The notes under the pieces were generated by a model, which saw only the letters and a program-made list of their open reading frames with translations, did no database searches and had not been told where the DNA came from. Made by a program: the position numbers and the translations under genes. Below, piece by piece: positions 61,101 to 64,000 of a stretch of 64,000 nucleotides of DNA. The stretch is from Aquila chrysaetos chrysaetos (taxonomy: Eukaryota; Chordata; Aves; Accipitriformes; Accipitridae), in the NCBI RefSeq assembly GCF_900496995.4, contig NC_044018.1:29710825-29774824 (forward strand), written 5' to 3'. How positions within the stretch are numbered: the stretch's first letter is position 1; every line of letters begins with the position of its first letter.

Positions 61101-61580
61101 CCAGACCCCCCAAAGATAACAACCTTGAGCATTTGCTACCATTTACACGATCCCCTCCACCAGCCCCACTTTGTTTTCCAGCCCTGGAGCGGGTTCGTCT
61201 TGTAGGGAAGAGCTGAGCCTTCAGGGGACTTTCCCAAAATCCAGCCGAGCAAATGTCCACGAGAAGCCAGGAGAGCTTTTATTTAGGGGGGGGGGAGAGG
61301 AAAAAAACCGAACCCTTAATATAGCCCAGCTCTTCCCCTCCTGCAAAAAAAGGGAAAGTTTATCAAGGCAACTTCATCTCCCCACAGCCTCCTACTCAAC
61401 CTCTCCGCCCCATAGCTTTTGCTAGGAGGTCTTTCGCAAAACCGCCCCAAAATCATTCCTTAGCAGCAAAGGATAAAGTTCATCCATAGGCAACGCGTGT
61501 ACACACACACAGAGACACAGGCAAAAGCCTCCAGGTTTTAAAATTACACCTGCTGGGAGAGGAGTATTATACAAACAGAC
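58103..61580. other. HOXC9-HOXC10 spacer, central part
   Basis: No gene recognised. A CpG-rich patch at about 59040-59280 is flanked by T and A runs (58970-59005, 59730-59756). Complex AT-rich stretches lie at about 60080-60320 and 60590-60760. A lower-quality DR5-like element (AGGTCA, AGAGA, AGGGGA) is at 60505-60521. Confidence 0.45.
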
Positions 61581-63640
61581 GCAAGAAAAATTATGCAATC
61601 CAGCGTATCGTAATATCGCTAATATTTTACTCTGATAACAGCATCAGAAAGTGCATGAGCAGGAGCAACAAAGCAAACAATATTGCGCGAAGAAAGATGA
61701 AGGCGAACAGCATGGTGTCCTTTTGACTACCCATGTTTTTACATAAAAAACAGGCACATCTATACAAAATAGTTGAAGCAATAAATTCCCACCGTCCTTC
61801 TTCCTGATCTAATATCATAATTAAAAAACAGTAGGGGAGATTTTAACTTTTATTGCGTTTCTGGAGTTGGGTTGCTAAACATATATTAACTTTAGATTCT
61901 TCTCTTTCTCTCCAGGGGGGTGGTCTCTCAGAAATAAAATCAATCTTAATATACACATAATAGATATTGTTTTGTCTTGTACATGCTGTTAGAAGAAAGG
62001 GAAAGAAATCTGCAGATAGTTAATACAGAGAAGGCAAACTCATCATACATGTAATGAATCCTTTAAATCATTCAATTATCACAGCACTAATATCAAATAA
62101 TTATGGTTAAATGTACCAGTAATCAACCTTGTCCCTGTTGAAATATTAATTTACAGTATCGTGAATGAGTTTCTTCTTTTTTTTTTTTTTTTTTTCTTCC
62201 CTTACCCTTTTTTAAACTCGCTTATTACATTATTTTTTTTCCAGCCTGGTGTATTCAACCTAAAAGGATGATGAAAACAGCCGTACTCTACGCAACATTG
62301 CTTTGAGCCGAATCAACAACTATTTCGTCTTTTCCACACTTCAAATACAGCATCTTTAACACAGCAGACAAAACAAAGCGAGATGTTTTCAAACCGATGC
62401 TTTAAAATACACATTCATTCATCGCACGTGATTTTATTCTCATCTGGGTTATAACAGTCAGACCAAGCGCCCGTCCTATGGAGCAGGGACTTTTTGCTGG
62501 TTTTGCAATCGAAATATACTCCCTGTACAGAAACTTTGCCCTGAGGCTCACAAGTAAGAAGTCAAAGCAGGGAAAACCCCCGAAATATCACCATCCACCA
62601 GCAAGGAAAAAAGCCCCAAAATACACCGTTCCCGCCAGAGCTGAACCTGCCTTGGGAAAACCTGCTAGCCTGCCATTTTGCTTACCCAGAAAAGTCCAAA
62701 TATTCGGAGTTTAAGACTTTATTTCTCCACGCCAACCTGCACCTCTCCACCCTAAGACCGACACCCACCGGGATCGGGGTATTTTAGGTATCACAACACG
62801 CAAATATCTGCAAAGCCCTTGCTCACCCTCACCAGATTTTGCTCTCTATATGCTCTGTTTTGCTCTCCGCATATTTACTTTTACTTCTTGCCATTTTACC
62901 AACATCCCTAATCCCACGCATCACACAGGACCCCTGCACTCTTTCGGGGTCAGCTCGGCTGATATCTTCTTTGCTTTGCTTTTTGCCCCCCCTTATTGCC
63001 CCCTTTTTCGCATTGAAACGCTGAGACGCAGATATAACTTTTCCAACTTTTACAGCGCGTTTTGGGGGAGGGGGGAAAGGGGGTAAAATAACCCTTTTTT
63101 TGCCCAAGAGAGGCACTGCTCATGTAACACAGACGTCTGATTTTCTTCATCAACAGTTACTTAGCTTTTATATGTATCCTTACTAGAAAGTAATTCATAA
63201 TCCAGGCTGAACCAGCAGCGACATAGGAACCGTGTTCTTGAATGTGAAACCCCAGACCCCGATTAGAGCATGGAAAAGGGTTATTAAATTTTATCTCTGA
63301 TGCTTTCGCTGGGATGGAGAGAGAGCGCAGGAGAAGTTGGAAAACCCCAGTTTCTGCTTTGTTCTTCCGTCCACCTTCACGAAACAGAATCCGCTGCAAC
63401 TTCTCGGGTTTAATAGCGAGAAGGCTCAGCAGAAGATGGCAACAGGAGCGCTCCCAGCACCAGCACCCCCCCCTCCGCCAACACCATCGTGCCAGTTCTC
63501 CCCAACACCCCCCTCAAAAAAAAAAAAGAGAAAAACCCAAAAACCAACCAAAAAACAATCACCTTTCCAACTCACAGGGATGACCGAGCGGGAAGCGACC
63601 ACCTTTTAAATTTATTGATTAAAAAGCGACCACGGGGGGA
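61581..63640. other. Complex AT-rich stretch toward HOXC10
   Basis: Two kilobases of mostly unique, AT-rich sequence with few homopolymers, resembling a HOX 3'UTR or conserved spacer. No homeodomain is readable in any frame, and neither arm of mir-196a was found. It may be sequence between mir-196a-2 and HOXC9. A 62-63 codon minus-strand open frame at 61627-61818 is discussed in findings. Confidence 0.35.
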
Positions 63641-64000
63641 TGCGGGGGGGGGGGGGGGGGGGGATTTTTATTTATTTATTTATTTATTTTCCCTCCCCCT
63701 TTTTAAAGAAAGAGCGAGCGCCCATCACCCGCGATGTGCAACCGCCGGGGCTCTGCCAATCATCCCGCTCTGCAAGGCTAACTTAATAATTTGGGTAGGA
63801 AAAGCTGCCTCCTTTGTCCTCCTCATTTATCCGCGGAGCAGAAACAATAGCGCGGAGGGTAGGAAAAAGGGGGGAGGAAAAAAAAAAAAAAAGAGGGGGG
63901 GCAGAAAACCATCTCCCTAACTCGGGGCGGGGAGGGGGGGGTGGTAAGGGGCATGGGGGAGGGTGGTGGACCAGGGAGGTGGTTGTGCTGGTGCTGACCC
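63641..64000. other. Homopolymer and (ATTT)n zone at the window edge
   Basis: A G run at about 63644-63663 is followed by (ATTT)6 at about 63666-63690, then purine-rich and G-rich sequence. No gene seen. Confidence 0.6.

Noticed and set aside
55200-64000. mir-196a-2 and HOXC10
   Set aside because: I looked for both mature arms of miR-196a and for a group-10 homeodomain on the minus strand and found neither. They probably lie just beyond the window.

Overview
The window is vertebrate genomic DNA covering the middle of a HOXC cluster, transcribed entirely from the minus strand. Four complete two-exon Hox genes are readable: HOXC5 (17432-18871), HOXC6 (22349-23873), HOXC8 (42274-45005) and HOXC9 (52317-55186). 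All have the expected N-terminal MSSY/MNSY/MSAS start, a hexapeptide or Trp motif just before the splice junction, a GT-AG intron and a homeodomain in exon 2. Conceptual lengths are 223, about 237-240, 242 and 260 residues, close to the known vertebrate orthologues. There is no paralogue-7 gene between HOXC6 and HOXC8, as in other vertebrate HOXC clusters. HOXC4 should lie just left of base 1, and mir-196a-2 and HOXC10 just right of base 64000.

The organism is most likely a sauropsid, probably a bird. Long C/G and A/T homopolymers and GC-rich low-complexity spacers are typical of avian microchromosomes. Protein sequences are HOXC orthologues that differ from mammals at many N-terminal positions, and the eutherian mir-615 hairpin is not visible in the HOXC5 intron. 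This assignment is inference.

Layout from left to right: 1-16.2 kb is the HOXC4-HOXC5 intergenic region, with a dense regulatory-looking block (2.85-4.15 kb) carrying a DR5 retinoic-acid-type element and a POU octamer cluster, long simple repeats, and a candidate promoter with noncoding exon near 13.4 kb. Then come HOXC5 and HOXC6, each with palindromic TTTACGAC or TTTATGG-type sites in the intron. The 24-40.8 kb spacer has candidate upstream noncoding exons (35.1 and 38.9 kb), a helically phased array of six CCATAAA-like sites, and a CRE plus TATA pair on the plus strand. HOXC8 follows, with a long 3'UTR holding three miR-196-type sites. The last part is HOXC9 and the start of the HOXC9-HOXC10 spacer.

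The genes act together as collinear anterior-posterior patterning transcription factors. Visible control features include CACGTG boxes near HOXC5, HOXC9 and the 13.5 kb candidate promoter, posterior-HOX/CDX-type motifs, the DR5 element and the miR-196 sites. HOXC6 shows a reading-frame break in a G12 coding homopolymer, most simply an assembly error. No transposon, tRNA, rRNA or CRISPR array was recognised, and I found no unknown protein system. The novelty here is in noncoding architecture.
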